Shown: positions 38,808 through 49,829 of the stretch, piece by piece
How positions within the stretch are numbered: position 1 is the stretch's first letter
Layout: each line of letters opens with the position of its first letter
NCBI RefSeq assembly: GCF_023370075.1
Contig: NZ_CP097149.1
Coordinates: 620,001-684,000 of the forward strand
DNA from: Deinococcus sp. QL22
GTDB lineage: Bacteria > Deinococcota > Deinococci > Deinococcales > Deinococcaceae
Direction: 5' to 3'
DNA length: 64,000 nucleotides
The notes under the pieces: generated by a model
What the model saw: only the letters and a program-made list of their open reading frames with translations
What the model was told of the DNA's origin: nothing
Databases searched by the model: none
Program-made: the position numbers and the translations under genes

Positions 38808-39995
38808 ATGAGACGCGAACTTTTTGCGATGCCCCCCGGCATCTATATGGACGGCAACAGCCTCGGCGTCATGCCACACGCGGCGCGGGAAGCGGTGCTG
38901 CGTCGCCTGGACGATTGGCAACGCGACGCTGTACATGGCTGGGACAAATGGTTCGGACTGGCCGAAAGCCTGTCACCGGGAGTGGCGCGGCTGGTCGGAG
39001 CCCTGCCGCACGAGGTCATGGCAACGGGCAGCATCACGTCCAATCTGCATTCCCTGATGGCGACCCTGTACCACCCGCAGCCCGGCGACACACGGCGGCA
39101 TCTGGTGGCCACGTCGCTGGATTTTCCCTCGGATGTGTACGCCATGCAGAGTTGGGCCGACAGGCATGGCGCAGAACTCCGGTTGATTCCCAGCCGTGAC
39201 GGGCAAACGCTGACCACCGAAGACATTCTGGCGACCCTGACGGACGATGTGGCTGTGGTGCTGCTGCCCACCGTGCTGTACCGCAGCGGCCAACTACTGG
39301 ACATTCCTGGCCTGACCGCCGAGGCACAGGCACGCGGCATTCTGGTGGGCTGGGACGCGGCGCATTCGGTGGGCAGCGTGCCCCACGAGCTGCACGGCAG
39401 CGGCGCGGACTTTGCGGTGTGGTGTCATTACAAGTACGTGAACGCTGGCCCCGGCGCACCCGGCGGGCTGTTCCTGCACGAGCGGCATCATGGGCGCATG
39501 CCCGCCCTGCGCGGCTGGTGGGGCCACGATAAGACCAGCCAGTTCGAGATGGCGCACCACTTCCGCCCTGCGGCGGGCGCGGGCGGCTACCAGTTGGGCA
39601 CGCCGCCCGTGCTGGCTTTGGCGGGGCTGGAAGGGGCGCTGGAAGTCTTCGCCACCGTAGACATGGCCGACATCCGCACCCGTAGTCTGGCCCTGACCGA
39701 CCACATGATTGCCCTTGCCGACGCGCATCTACCAGAGTTAAAGATGGTCACGCCGCGAGAGCATACCCAGCGCGGCGGCCATGTGGCGCTGGCCCACCCC
39801 GACGCTCTGGCTCTCAGCGTGGCCCTGCGCGAGCGCGGCATCATCCCCGATTTCCGGCAGCCTGACATTCTGCGCCTTGCTCCGGTGGCCCTGTACACCA
39901 CCGAGGCCGAAATAGAAGAAACGGTGCGCGTGCTGCGCGACTTGCTGGATACGGGGAGCTATAAGGCGGCGCGGGAAGTGGGGTTGGTGACGTAG
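38808..39995 (+). CDS. kynU: Kynureninase
   Basis: PLP enzyme of 395 residues that splits kynurenine to anthranilate and alanine. Features are GIYMDGNSLGVMP near the start, SITSNLHSLMATLYHP, the PLP-contact Asp in GWDAAHSVGS and the Schiff-base Lys in VWCHYKYVNAGPGAPGGLF. It is slightly short at the N-terminus, which is common. It follows kynB in the same direction. Confidence 0.93.
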   Translation: MRRELFAMPPGIYMDGNSLGVMPHAAREAVLRRLDDWQRDAVHGWDKWFGLAESLSPGVARLVGALPHEVMATGSITSNLHSLMATLYHPQPGDTRRHLVATSLDFPSDVYAMQSWADRHGAELRLIPSRDGQTLTTEDILATLTDDVAVVLLPTVLYRSGQLLDIPGLTAEAQARGILVGWDAAHSVGSVPHELHGSGADFAVWCHYKYVNAGPGAPGGLFLHERHHGRMPALRGWWGHDKTSQFEMAHHFRPAAGAGGYQLGTPPVLALAGLEGALEVFATVDMADIRTRSLALTDHMIALADAHLPELKMVTPREHTQRGGHVALAHPDALALSVALRERGIIPDFRQPDILRLAPVALYTTEAEIEETVRVLRDLLDTGSYKAAREVGLVT

Positions 39996-40003
39996 GAGAA
40001 ACG

Positions 40004-40070
40004 CGTCTAAAGGTCTGAAAGTTTAGGGGGTTGGGGAGGGAACGGTTGCCCGGTGGCCCCCTCACCCCAC
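40004..40070. repeat. Dispersed intergenic repeat (GGTCTGAAAG type)
   Basis: GTCTAAAGGTCTGAAAGTTTAGG is followed by a GGTTGGGGAGGGAACGG block, the same order of words as at 25861-25925 and 20628-20660. A further piece, with TCGACCCGTAGACG, is at 40303-40365 beyond the MITE. Confidence 0.5.
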
Positions 40071-40142
40071 TGCTCCCATAGCGCAGCTCTGCGAGCCCCA
40101 CGGGGGCGAGGGCGAAAAGCAAGAGCGAGAGCCTTGAGTTGT

Positions 40143-40263
40143 TAAGTACCTCGCAGTAAAGCTTTACCGAGCGGAGCGAGAAACGAAGAAAGTACAGCGC
40201 ACCGGGAATGAACCGGTTCCGGTGATGTTCTGGAAACGGGCAATGTTAAGTGCGCCGTACTTA
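40143..40263. mobile_element. MITE-like element with IS630-type ends
   Basis: 121 bases between TA dinucleotides. The left end reads TAAGTACCTCGCAGTAAA and the right end, on the other strand, TAAGTACGGCGCACTTAACA. These are close to the ends of the intact IS630 at 7063-8142 (TAAGTACAGCGCATTTAACA). A third end-like copy, AAGTACAGCGCA, lies inside at about 40190. There is no ORF. Confidence 0.6.
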
Positions 40264-40362
40264 GCTCCTCTCCTTTGGTTTGCAGAGCTACGCAGTAGAA
40301 GGGGTGAGTGAGCAAAGCGATTGTCCTTCTCAGTCCCTTGGACTCTCGACCCGTAGACGTCC

Positions 40363-41195
40363 CTACTCCCGCTGCGTCCCGCCATCGGCCAGGGCGATCA
40401 GCCAGGCGAACAATTGGATAAACGCCAACGCCAGCGCGGGCAGTCCGGCCAGCATCATGATCCAGCCGCTGAGTTGCTGGTTGTCCAGCGGGGTCAGATT
40501 CCAGAGGCACAGCGCGTTCACGTAGGGCGTGTACAACACATCGGGCGAATATAGCCAGACCATGCCCACCGTCATCATCGGGAGGGCGGCCAACAATCCG
40601 AACCAGCCGCGAGAGCCGATGGTGGCGGGTTGTACGGCAGGCAGGGGCCGCAGCACCACGGCCCACACCATCAGGCTGCTGAGCAGGTACAGCGCGGGGA
40701 GCAACGCCGCCGCCGTATTGGTGACCACTGAGGCGTTGAATCCGGCGGGAATATTCCAGAAGATGATGACGGCAGACCAGACGCCCAGCGCCACCCAGGG
40801 GTCAAGCAGTACGCCCAGCAGGCGGCCTAAGCCTTTGCGGGCGTCCAATTTCACGTTGCGCGGAATGCCCAGCATCAGCAGGGGCGGCACCACCTCGGCC
40901 AGCACCATCAGGCGGCCCATGTACAGCGCCATGCTGCCCGAGGTCAGATCGGCGGCGCGGCTCTGGGTGGTCAGCAGTAGCAGCACGATGCCCAGGGCAA
41001 ACAGGACGGTCTTCCAGATCGGCCACCGCTGACGGCCTTCCGGGGTACGCCGCGCCCCCACATAGCGCCAGAAATACAGCGCCGCCACGATCAGCGCAGG
41101 CACCAGCATCAGCGGGTCGGGGCGCAGGGCCAGCAGCTCGGCCAATGTGGGGTTCAGGTTGGCGGCCACTTCCGAGGCGGAGATGATGGGCACGG

Positions 41196-41199
<4 letters not shown>
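40363..41199 (-). CDS. ctaG: CtaG-type cytochrome c oxidase assembly membrane protein
   Basis: 278 residues with about seven helices, matching the caa3-type CtaG family: MALYMGRLMVLAEVVPPLLMLGIP, VALGVWSAVIIFWNIPAGFNASV, LLPALYLLSSLMVWAVVLRPLPAV and DNQQLSGWIMMLAGLPALALAF. Family members are needed for copper-site assembly of caa3 oxidase. It overlaps the SCO gene by 4 bases, which supports a role in copper delivery to cytochrome oxidase. Confidence 0.8.
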
Positions 41200-41939
<740 letters not shown>

Positions 41940-42010
41940 GGGTGGGGCCTTTTGGAATGACAAGGTTGTACGTGTCTGGCTTGATCTGGGCTGGGTTGGC
42001 GTGGGCGGGC

Positions 42011-42559
42011 TCAGGGCTTGCGAACGACCGCCACAATCTTCAGGCTACGGCCATCCGAGGTGCGGAGCGTGAGGGGCAGCCGCTCACCAACTTTCAGCGG
42101 GCGCTTGAGGCCCATCAGCATCAGGTGATCTCCGGTGGCGCTGAGGGTCAGGCTGCGGCCAGCAGGGACGGTCAGGGTGCGGGCTTCCGACATTCCAGTG
42201 CGGCCCTGAGCGTCGCGGCGCGTGACCATCAACATGCCGTGTGCGGCTACGGCAGAGCTTACGCCGCTGAGAACGACAGGCTTGCTGCCCGTATTTCGCA
42301 GGGTCATAAAGACGCTGGTTTCGGTGATGCTGGGCGGCACGGCGACGATGGTGGCGTTCTGGGCAGAGAGAGGAAACCGAGCGGCAGCCGGAGCAGTGGT
42401 CGGTAAGGCCAGCGGGGTAGAAACGGCATGCCCCGCCGAGTGGCCCTGTTGGGTCGCCGTATTTTGCGCCAACGCCACAGACAGCACGAATGCCACAGAC
42501 GCGGCGGCCAAAGACAGCGCGAGCGCCACAGGTTGATGGGAAGATTGGGAAGAGGACAT
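42011..42559 (-). CDS. PCu(A)C-type periplasmic copper chaperone
   Basis: 182 residues with an N-terminal signal or anchor (ALSLAAASVAFVLSVALAQ). The PCuAC metal site is visible: HGMLMVTRRDAQGRTGM, then later DHLMLMGL, giving the His/Met set of the H(M)x10Mx21HxM pattern. An extra His-rich stretch (QQGHSAGH) precedes the domain. Members pass Cu(I) to SCO or CuA. The start at ATG 42559 gives the signal peptide. It is 71 bases upstream of the SCO gene in the same direction. Confidence 0.88.
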   Translation of the reverse strand: MSSSQSSHQPVALALSLAAASVAFVLSVALAQNTATQQGHSAGHAVSTPLALPTTAPAAARFPLSAQNATIVAVPPSITETSVFMTLRNTGSKPVVLSGVSSAVAAHGMLMVTRRDAQGRTGMSEARTLTVPAGRSLTLSATGDHLMLMGLKRPLKVGERLPLTLRTSDGRSLKIVAVVRKP

Positions 42560-42773
42560 AGGGACTCCAGTGGGGCCGGGAGAAGGTGTTGCACAACAAG
42601 AAGCTGTGTTACTCAAAAATGTGTTGCCCCGGCCGCCACTGCCTAGCAGTCTAGGCGCAGAGGCCGGGCTGAATTGTCCCTGTATGCGGTCAGCGGCAGG
42701 TCTGGCAGGCCAAAACGTGGGTCTGCCGTCCTGCCTGCTTAGACGACTAACCACTTACCCGGCTCCCTCGTGA

Positions 42774-42787
42774 TGGAACCCGTTCCA
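42774..42787. promoter_or_regulatory. Candidate operator upstream of the LacI-family gene
   Basis: GGAAC-CC-GTTCC is an inverted repeat 30 bases before the regulator ATG, with a second imperfect repeat GGTAT...ATACC (about 42796-42814) overlapping the start region. Autoregulation is likely but inferred. Confidence 0.4.
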
Positions 42788-42816
42788 CGCAACGCGGTAT
42801 GGTGACCGGTATACCT

Positions 42817-43821
42817 ATGCGAAAGCCCACCATTCAGGATGTCGCCCGTGAGGCGGGTGTCGGCGTCGGCACCGTGTCCCGCGTGCTGAACAATCACTCT
42901 GCTGTACGCGGCGCGACCCGCGAAACGGTGCTGAAGGCCATTGCCGATCTCGATTACACGCCCAATCCGCACGCCCGGCGCATCGCGGGCGGCAAAAGCT
43001 ACACCATCAGCGTGCTGCTGCCCGTTGTAACCACCGAGTTTTATGTGCGCCTGCTGGACGGCCTGGAGACAGCGTTTCAGGAAGCGCGGTACGACGTGGC
43101 AATTTTTCCGCTGCTGGATCGTTCGCGGTTGGAACGCTATCTGGGGTCGCATACGCTGGCGTATCAGGCCGATGGCTTGGTCATGGCAACCTACAACCTG
43201 ACGCAGATGTTTAACGAGCACCGCCTGCGAACGCAGCAGCCTACCGTGCTGGTCGACGCCTACGCCGAGGGCGTGGACTGCGCCTTTATGGACAACGTGA
43301 CGGGCGGCAAGTTGGCCGGAGACTACGCCGCCACGTTGCCGGGAACGCTGCACGCCATCTGGGTGGAAACGGAACTCGATCAGTTGTTTACCACCCGCGT
43401 CTTCGAGGATCGCCGCGCCGGATTCCTGAAGGCGGTGGCTGGAGCGGGCCGGGAAGTGGTGAGTGAACACACCTCTTCATTTGACCCACTGGCCGCACGC
43501 AACAGCGCCTGCACGCTGCTGGACGAGATCGCGTCGGCGGGGGGCTTTCCCTGCACGGTATTCGCCTCTGCCGATCTGCTGGCCGGATCGCTGCTGGACG
43601 AGGTACGGGCACGCGGCCTGACGCCGGGGCAGGATGTGCGGATTATCGGCTTCGACGATCAGCCCTGGGCCGCCGCACGCGGGCTGACCACCCTGCACCA
43701 ACCGGTAGAAAACATGGGCTACGAGGCCGCCCAGTTGCTCCTGTCGCGCTTGGGTGGACACCGTGGCCCCGCCCGCGCCCGCCGTTTCGAACCCAAATTG
43801 ATGGTGCGCGACACGGCCTGA
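42817..43821 (+). CDS. LacI-family transcriptional regulator
   Basis: 334 residues. The N-terminal LacI helix-turn-helix PTIQDVAREAGVGVGTVSRVLN and hinge DYTPNPHARRIAGGKS are followed by a periplasmic-binding-protein-like sensor domain (YTISVLLPVVTTEFYVRLLDGLE to DVRIIGFDDQPWAAARGLTTLHQP). The start is ATG 42817. It probably senses a sugar, but no sugar genes are adjacent, so the ligand is unknown. It is divergent from the copper-chaperone gene. Confidence 0.92.
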   Translation: MRKPTIQDVAREAGVGVGTVSRVLNNHSAVRGATRETVLKAIADLDYTPNPHARRIAGGKSYTISVLLPVVTTEFYVRLLDGLETAFQEARYDVAIFPLLDRSRLERYLGSHTLAYQADGLVMATYNLTQMFNEHRLRTQQPTVLVDAYAEGVDCAFMDNVTGGKLAGDYAATLPGTLHAIWVETELDQLFTTRVFEDRRAGFLKAVAGAGREVVSEHTSSFDPLAARNSACTLLDEIASAGGFPCTVFASADLLAGSLLDEVRARGLTPGQDVRIIGFDDQPWAAARGLTTLHQPVENMGYEAAQLLLSRLGGHRGPARARRFEPKLMVRDTA

Positions 43822-43826
43822 AGCAG

Positions 43827-44204
43827 CTAGCCGCGTGCCCGCAAGCCCACCAACAGCGCCGCCGTAAAAGCCCCCGCAAAGGGCAGGTTGGCCGTCAGCA
43901 GGCGCGAAAGCCATGCCGCACCCTGTTCGCTGCCCTGCCTCAACCAGGGTTCGCTGAGGGCCTGCACCCGCGTCCAGTGCACCGTAATCAGATCGAACCA
44001 AGACAGCACCTGCAGCGTGATGAACAGCAGGCCGACGAGCAGCAGTACCACGCGACCCAACTTTTTGAGGGCGTACCCGGTGGCAAAGCCCAGCACCGCG
44101 CCCACGCTCAGGTCGGGCAGCAGGGAAGCCAGCAGGCCGCCCGAGAGGACAGAATCTGCAGAAGTGGGATCAGTCAGTGTGGAATTAGGAAGGGGCACGG
44201 ACAT
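43827..44204 (-). CDS. FUN14-domain membrane protein
   Basis: 125 residues. The FUN14-like glycine-rich helix pattern is seen in DLSVGAVLGFATGYALKKLGRVVLLLVGLLFITLQ, and a final helix is FAGAFTAALLVGL. Bacterial members are small inner-membrane proteins of unknown function. It is convergent with the LacI gene, 5 bases apart. Confidence 0.75.
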   Translation of the reverse strand: MSVPLPNSTLTDPTSADSVLSGGLLASLLPDLSVGAVLGFATGYALKKLGRVVLLLVGLLFITLQVLSWFDLITVHWTRVQALSEPWLRQGSEQGAAWLSRLLTANLPFAGAFTAALLVGLRARG

Positions 44205-44463
44205 GGACGGGGACGCATGCTAGAGCATTTGGTCTTGCACAGACCTGTCAGGAGGTGGGGCACCGTGAAAGGCGTCCAAGGGTCGGGGGCCTAAGGGTCT
44301 GAGAAAGGATTTTTAGCCTTACAGACGGTGCTTTTCCTGCTCGCCTTTCCTGCTTGTCCCGAGTCGTCAACTTCCTACCACCGGAGCCCCGGCGCTGAGC
44401 ATTGTGGCCTATTCTCCTATTGTGCTGCCGCAGGGCGGGCCGGGACGGTATGGTGTAGGCAAC

Positions 44464-45060
44464 GTGGAACCCGCCCCGGATTTGCCCCCTATACCCCCTG
44501 ATCTGCTGTCTGCGGAATTGCTGGCACGACTCACAGCGGGCGAGGAAGCCGCGTGGCACGCCTTTGTGACCGAATACGAGGGCCGGATGTACGGCTACCT
44601 GTACCGCCTGGAGGGCAACAGCGAAGACGCCCTAGACCTCACGCAGGAAGTGTTTTACCGCGCGTGGCGCTCTATTCGCACGTTCCGGCCCGGCGAACGT
44701 GTGCTGCCCTGGCTGTATCAGGTGGCCCGAAATACCCAGATCGAATCCCATCGCCGCCGCCAATTGCAGCGCTTTAGTCTGGAAGAAGCCCGCGAGGACG
44801 TGGGGTTTGAGGTCACCAGTGCGGCCCGCAGCCCCACCCAGGCCGCCGAGAGCGCCCAGGCCCAAGACCGGGTGCAGCGTGCCCTGCTGAAACTGCCCGA
44901 GGAATACCGGGAAGCCGTGGTACTGCGCTTTGTCGAAGACTTGCCGTATGACGAAATTGCCCGTATTCAGGGCGTGGCAGTGGGGACGGCCAAAAGCCGC
45001 GTGTTCCGGGCCAAAGAGCAGTTGGCCGCCCTGCTGGCCGACGTTGCCGACGTGCATTAG
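44464..45060 (+). CDS. ECF-type RNA polymerase sigma factor
   Basis: 198 residues from GTG 44464 (the frame is open to 44404). Region 2 shows AAWHAFVTEYEGRMYGYLYRLEGNSEDALDLTQEVFYRAWRS in outline, with the -10 contact helix. Region 4 is ALLKLPEEYREAVVLRFVEDLPYDEIA with the HTH GVAVGTAKSRVFRAKEQL. No anti-sigma gene is adjacent; the next gene encodes an exported CAP-domain protein. Confidence 0.9.
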   Translation: MEPAPDLPPIPPDLLSAELLARLTAGEEAAWHAFVTEYEGRMYGYLYRLEGNSEDALDLTQEVFYRAWRSIRTFRPGERVLPWLYQVARNTQIESHRRRQLQRFSLEEAREDVGFEVTSAARSPTQAAESAQAQDRVQRALLKLPEEYREAVVLRFVEDLPYDEIARIQGVAVGTAKSRVFRAKEQLAALLADVADVH

Positions 45061-45332
45061 CCGACAACTTCGCCTCTGATGAGTCGAGAAGCGTGAGAGC
45101 CGAGCAGATGATATGGACGGCAAGAACAGGCCAAGTCAGAGCATTTGTCCGGGAACGCCAGAGGTTCATGACCTGTGGCCCACACATTCAGAGCATCTAG
45201 CAATCGCCGAACAGTTGGAACTTTTCCAACGGTGCTGAAGTCAAGTCTCTGCACCCCATTCCCCCAGTGCCCCCAGAACGCCGCGTAGATTCCTTCACGT
45301 CATCTTAAGATTTGCCCGCATAAGCTGAATGG

Positions 45333-46376
45333 GTGAGCGCCAGAACAAAGAAAACCCTGAAGCCCAAGTGGGGCCGAGCCTTTCTTTTGGTCGGTCTGAG
45401 TGCCGTGTCTTGGACAGATTTGGGCCGCAGTCTGTCCTCGTTGGCGCAGGCGCTAGAGACGCGGCAATCTGTTGGCTACAGCGTGCGTCTGAGCGCCAAC
45501 GGTGAGGGCCGCGCCCCGCTGGACGTGACCATGACGGCCACAGTACCCGGCGGCTACCGCGTGGCGTGGGAGTACGGCGACGGGCAAGGGGGGGTGGGCG
45601 CAGAGGTGCGGCACACCTATTACCGGGCCGGGAGCTACACCGTCAAAACCCAGATTTTGGACGCGCAGGGCCGTCTGGTCAGCACGGCCACCGGGCAACT
45701 GGACGTGCAGAGCAGCGGCGCAGAGCGGGCCGAAGTGACCTTGCTACTGGGTGCCGGAGAAGTGCGCGTGAGCTCGGCGGGCAGCGTGGCTTATGCGCCC
45801 GGCACGCCCAGCATTCTGATCAATGGCCGCGAAGTGGGGCCAAAAGCAGTGGCTCTGGCCGCCGGACAACACCGAGTAACCGTGCGCGTGCCCGGCAGTG
45901 CAGGCGTGCTGGAGCGCAGCCTCAGCTTTACGATGGCTCCGCTGGGCGGCAGCGTTCCCTTTGATGCCGAGGTCTTGCGCCTGACCAACCGTGCCCGGCA
46001 ACGCGGCTGGAACTGCGCCACATTGCGCGAGGGTGGCCCGGCCCTACCCCCAGTGGCCCGCATGCCACAGCTGGATTTGGCCGCCACTGCCCAGTCGGCG
46101 GGCATGGCCCTCGCCGGATATTTTGACCATCAGAGCGCTCTGGACGGCAGCACCCCGTTTCGCCGGGTACAGGCTACCGGCATGAAGCCCCGCAGCAGCG
46201 CCGAAAATATTGCCGCCGGGCAAGATTCCCCGGAAGAGGTGGTAGACAGCTGGCTCCGCAGTCCCGGCCATTGCCGCAACATCATGGGCGACTTCAGCTT
46301 TATCGGCCTCAGCTACGTGACCCGGCTCGGAACCAAATACAAGACGTACTGGACGCAGGTCTTTGCCCGGCTGTAA
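45333..46376 (+). CDS. Exported PKD- and CAP-domain protein
   Basis: 347 residues from GTG 45333 with an N-terminal signal or anchor. A PKD-like domain (APLDVTMTATVPGGYRVAWEYGDGQGG, HTYYRAGSYTVKTQILDAQG) is followed by a PEGA-like part and a C-terminal CAP/SCP domain (VLRLTNRARQRGW, MALAGYFDHQSALDGSTPFRRV, SAENIAAGQDSPEEVVDSWLRSPGHCRNIMGDF). Bacterial CAP proteins are extracellular and mostly uncharacterised. Confidence 0.87.
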   Translation: MSARTKKTLKPKWGRAFLLVGLSAVSWTDLGRSLSSLAQALETRQSVGYSVRLSANGEGRAPLDVTMTATVPGGYRVAWEYGDGQGGVGAEVRHTYYRAGSYTVKTQILDAQGRLVSTATGQLDVQSSGAERAEVTLLLGAGEVRVSSAGSVAYAPGTPSILINGREVGPKAVALAAGQHRVTVRVPGSAGVLERSLSFTMAPLGGSVPFDAEVLRLTNRARQRGWNCATLREGGPALPPVARMPQLDLAATAQSAGMALAGYFDHQSALDGSTPFRRVQATGMKPRSSAENIAAGQDSPEEVVDSWLRSPGHCRNIMGDFSFIGLSYVTRLGTKYKTYWTQVFARL

Positions 46377-46633
46377 CAAGCTGAGCTGTAGAAAAGTGAA
46401 CCGCTGCTTTCTCGTGACCTTATCTTAGACGGATTTGCGCTGATTCCCGACCCTCCCGCAGCCCACCGGATGTCCGTCCATAGCCGCCAGCCCGCAGCTT
46501 TCGTCACTCGCTCTGCTCCGTAGCTTTACCAGAGCTTTGCCAGTCGGATGATTCTCGCAAATCATCGCAATTTGGTATCAGACCCTCAGCCCCTTGACGC
46601 TTAGACCAACAAGCCGCACAACTTGCAACTCCC

Positions 46634-47911
46634 TCACGCCCCCTGTTCGGCCAGTGGCGGCGTGCCAAATCGCACCCTCACCAACGTTCCCGCACCTTCT
46701 TCGGGCGTGTGCAGAGTCACGTCGCCTCCGTGGGCACGGGCGTAACGGCGCACCAGCGACAGCCCCAGTCCATGTCCTTCGGTCAGCCCTCTTGGGCCGC
46801 GTTCGTAGGGCAAGAACACCTGTTCGCGCAGTTCGGGGGCAATGCCGGGGCCAAAGTCGCGCACGTCGATTTCTGGCTGGCCGCCCCGTTCACCCAGCGT
46901 CAGTTCGACTGGCCCGTTCGTATATTTCAGGGCATTTTCAACCAAATTTTCAATGACCTGCCGGGTGCGGTTCACGTCCACAGGCCAGATCAGGGGCATA
47001 TCAGGCACATGGGCGGTCACGCGGCCCCCGGCTTCCGCGGCGCGGCGTACCAGCGGGCGTAAATCGGTTCGCATGACTTTCAGCGTCACGTCCAGATACA
47101 GATCGTTCAGGCGGGTCAGGTCGGCGCGGCTCGCCAGTTGGGCGGCGCTGTCTTCGATCAGGGTCAGCAGGTGTTGACGCTGTTCAGGGGTGTCGGCGTG
47201 CCGCATCAGGTCGCTGGCCAGCATCAGCTTTTGCAGTGGGCGCCGGAGTTCATGGCTGGCCAAGTTCAGGGCCTCGCGTTGGCGGGCTTCGCGCAGGCTG
47301 CGGCGTTCGCGTTCGGTGCGCCACAGCCACAGCGCCCGCACCGTCAATAACATACTCAGCAGGCCCGTAATGATGGCCGTCACGATCAGGGCGCGGCGCA
47401 TGTCCGAAAAAGCTTCGAAGTATTCGCCGCCCGTTTCTTGCCCAAAATTGTTGGCCTGAGAGTTCAGCAGAATGGCCTCGGCTCCGGCGGCGGCCACCGA
47501 TTCGGGCGTGTCCTGTAGGAGCAGGCGGTTCACGGTTTCCAGCCGGGCGTCCCCGTAACTCTCCACCCTCTCCAAAGACGTGAATTGGCCGGGATTCTGG
47601 GCGCTGGAACGGGCACGGTCACGAATATCAGGCAACTCGGCGGGGGGCTGCGACGGATCGAGGCGGGCCACCTGATAATTCAAAATTTCTTGAACCAATC
47701 CCTGATAGGCGTAGGGCGACCACCCATTGTCGTTTTCCAGCAGCCGGGTGTAGGCAGGCCGGGTCACCAGCAGCAGCAGCAGTACGGTCAGGAGGGCGGG
47801 CAGAGCCGCCAACAGAATCTCCCGCGCTGTCACTATTCGGGGCACCTGCTTTGGCCAGCTGGGTTCTGCCCCCCTACTGCTGGGCTGACCTGCGGGTTCG
47901 GCGCGGCTCAT
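46634..47911 (-). CDS. Sensor histidine kinase (HisKA/HATPase)
   Basis: 425 residues from ATG 47911. Two membrane helices ([20 protein letters not shown] and [21 protein letters not shown]) flank an extracytoplasmic sensor of about 120 residues. The dimerisation box is [17 protein letters not shown] with the phospho-accepting His, and the ATPase end has [24 protein letters not shown] and [18 protein letters not shown]. No response regulator adjoins it. The preceding gene, overlapping by 4 bases, encodes a molybdopterin-domain protein. Confidence 0.9.
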   Translation of the reverse strand: MSRAEPAGQPSSRGAEPSWPKQVPRIVTAREILLAALPALLTVLLLLLVTRPAYTRLLENDNGWSPYAYQGLVQEILNYQVARLDPSQPPAELPDIRDRARSSAQNPGQFTSLERVESYGDARLETVNRLLLQDTPESVAAAGAEAILLNSQANNFGQETGGEYFEAFSDMRRALIVTAIITGLLSMLLTVRALWLWRTERERRSLREARQREALNLASHELRRPLQKLMLASDLMRHADTPEQRQHLLTLIEDSAAQLASRADLTRLNDLYLDVTLKVMRTDLRPLVRRAAEAGGRVTAHVPDMPLIWPVDVNRTRQVIENLVENALKYTNGPVELTLGERGGQPEIDVRDFGPGIAPELREQVFLPYERGPRGLTEGHGLGLSLVRRYARAHGGDVTLHTPEEGAGTLVRVRFGTPPLAEQGA

Positions 47912-48606
47912 GGGGCGGCGGAGATTTTGGCGGCATACCAGACCCAATAGCGCGAATACAGCCGGGCCGGAAATTGCGTCGCATCGGCGGGAAGAACGAT
48001 GGTCAGCGGGCCTTTTTCCAGCACTGGAATAGGCTTTCCCTCAGCCGAGTGCGCCAGCATGATGGGCGTACTCAGGTAGTCGCTGGCCCGAATCACGGTC
48101 ATAAAGCCGTTGCTGGCATAGACGCGCAGGTCTTTGCCCGAAAAGCCGCCCAACCGCGCCAGATCGCGCAGAGGCACGCCCTCATAAGTAAACCGGCGGT
48201 GCAGTTGAGGCTGCTCGGTGGTGTAGCGCATGGTGGGCAGGGCCAGCAGTTGTGCCCGCGTCAGCTTCAGGCTGTGGCCCGGACTTTCCAGCGTCAGCAT
48301 GACCCGTTCGCCGGGTTTGGCCGCAGGCAACGCGGTCTTGCCGGGGCGCAGATACCGGAAGGCACGCGGCGAAGGATCTGGACTGGGCAGCGCCGGGATA
48401 GAGGCGGCCTGACGGGATGTAGGCAACCGGGAAGCAGGCAACGCAGAGACGTTCTGGGTCAAGGCCGCCGACCCCAGACCGAACACACCAACGGTTATCG
48501 CGAGCGCGGAAGCGGCCCACCGCAGAGGCCGAGACTTCAGAAAGCTGCATTTACGGCTCACCACAACATAGGCCGTCTGAGAAAGGCCGGGTTCATGGTG
48601 GGTCAC
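47908..48606 (-). CDS. Molybdopterin oxidoreductase-like (SUOX-fold) exported protein
   Basis: 232 residues with one N-terminal membrane segment ([21 protein letters not shown]). The following domain resembles the small oxidoreductase molybdopterin-binding fold: [65 protein letters not shown] and a late [13 protein letters not shown]. The cofactor-ligating Cys of true sulfite-oxidase relatives is not visible, so it may be a binding or sensory domain. The overlap with the kinase start makes a signalling role plausible. Confidence 0.6.
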   Translation of the reverse strand: MTHHEPGLSQTAYVVVSRKCSFLKSRPLRWAASALAITVGVFGLGSAALTQNVSALPASRLPTSRQAASIPALPSPDPSPRAFRYLRPGKTALPAAKPGERVMLTLESPGHSLKLTRAQLLALPTMRYTTEQPQLHRRFTYEGVPLRDLARLGGFSGKDLRVYASNGFMTVIRASDYLSTPIMLAHSAEGKPIPVLEKGPLTIVLPADATQFPARLYSRYWVWYAAKISAAP

Positions 48607-48843
48607 TTCCGCAGTCTAGAGTATTGGGTAGACAAAAACGTCGCCTTGGTTACGCATTAAATGCAATATGGTCAGTTAGAGAATAGGGCTGGGCTGCCAC
48701 CTTCCCTGAAAGAGCTGAAGATTAAAAGACGGGTCGTTCAACTGGAAGACTCGGCTGCATCCTGAAGTGCCGATGAGAAAAACATCATGATTGAACAGGG
48801 GTCAGGTCAGGCCGCCGTCACGCGGGGCGAGCAAGATGGTCTC

Positions 48844-49752
48844 ATGAAGAACAAGTTGACCCTTACTACTGGCGTGACCCTCAGCGTCCTGCTGGCTGCC
48901 GCATCGCTGGGCAGCGTTCAGGCCGCACCCCAGATCAGTGCCCAGAGCATCATCGTGAATCCGGTACCCACCACCGTGAATGTGCGCGTCTGGACAGACC
49001 GTGACAGCACCGGCACACAGACCCCCAACTACTACCCCGGCGAGAACATTCGCCTGTATACCAGCGTGTCTCAGGATTCGTATGTGTACCTGTTCAACGT
49101 AGACCCGCAGGGACAGGTGGATCTGATTTTGCCCAACGGCTACGCAGGCGGCGCGAATTTCCTGAAGGCCAACACGGTCAAAGTGTTTCCCAGCAACGGC
49201 GATACCTTTACCTTTACGATTGCCGCACCCTACGGTCTGAACAAGGTGTTGGCGGTGGCCAGCAAGACGGCCCTGAACATCGACCAGATTGCCAATGTGC
49301 GGGCAGGCCAGAACACCTTCGCACCCGTGAGTCCTGCGGCGCAGGGGCCAGTGCGGTTGGCGCAGGCCCTCAGCATCGTGGTGAACCCCGTGCCCCAGAA
49401 CACCTGGGATTCGGCCACCGCCGTCTATAACGTGGCTCAGGGCAATGTGGCCCCCGTTCGCCCCACGTCCATCCAGCCTGTGCAGCCCGCACCTGTGCGC
49501 CCCGTTCCGGTTCAGCCTGTGCAGCCCGGCTACAGCGTCGGCGTCACAAAAACCACCTTCAGCAGCAACCGCAGCCTGGGCGACCTGAACACCGAGTACG
49601 TGAACCGTTTGCGGAATGAAGGCTTTACGCTGGTCAGCAGCCGTCAGACCGGCAACCACATCCGCAGCGAGTTCAAGAGCAACCGGGGCAGCGCCAACCT
49701 CGAAGTGAAGCAGCGTGGCAACCGCTTCGACGTAACGATCACGCGCCGCTAA
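48844..49752 (+). CDS. Exported DUF4384-type protein with Pro-rich linker
   Basis: 302 residues: signal peptide ([21 protein letters not shown]), then a DUF4384-like beta domain ([37 protein letters not shown]), a repetitive Pro/Val/Gln linker ([20 protein letters not shown]) and a small C-terminal alpha/beta domain with [17 protein letters not shown] take ATG 48844 as the start because it gives the signal peptide. Likely an envelope or surface protein. It is followed by a strong terminator. Confidence 0.75.
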   Translation: MKNKLTLTTGVTLSVLLAAASLGSVQAAPQISAQSIIVNPVPTTVNVRVWTDRDSTGTQTPNYYPGENIRLYTSVSQDSYVYLFNVDPQGQVDLILPNGYAGGANFLKANTVKVFPSNGDTFTFTIAAPYGLNKVLAVASKTALNIDQIANVRAGQNTFAPVSPAAQGPVRLAQALSIVVNPVPQNTWDSATAVYNVAQGNVAPVRPTSIQPVQPAPVRPVPVQPVQPGYSVGVTKTTFSSNRSLGDLNTEYVNRLRNEGFTLVSSRQTGNHIRSEFKSNRGSANLEVKQRGNRFDVTITRR

Positions 49753-49768
49753 AGACCTTCAACACATC

Positions 49769-49806
49769 ACCGCCGCTCTCCTGCATGCAGGGGCGGCGGT
49801 TTTTTT
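49769..49806 (+). terminator. Terminator of the DUF4384-type gene
   Basis: ACCGCCGC...GCGGCGGT stem followed by seven T, 16 bases after the stop codon. Confidence 0.85.
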
Positions 49807-49829
49807 GGGTTGTGGGATGTGGGTGAGAT

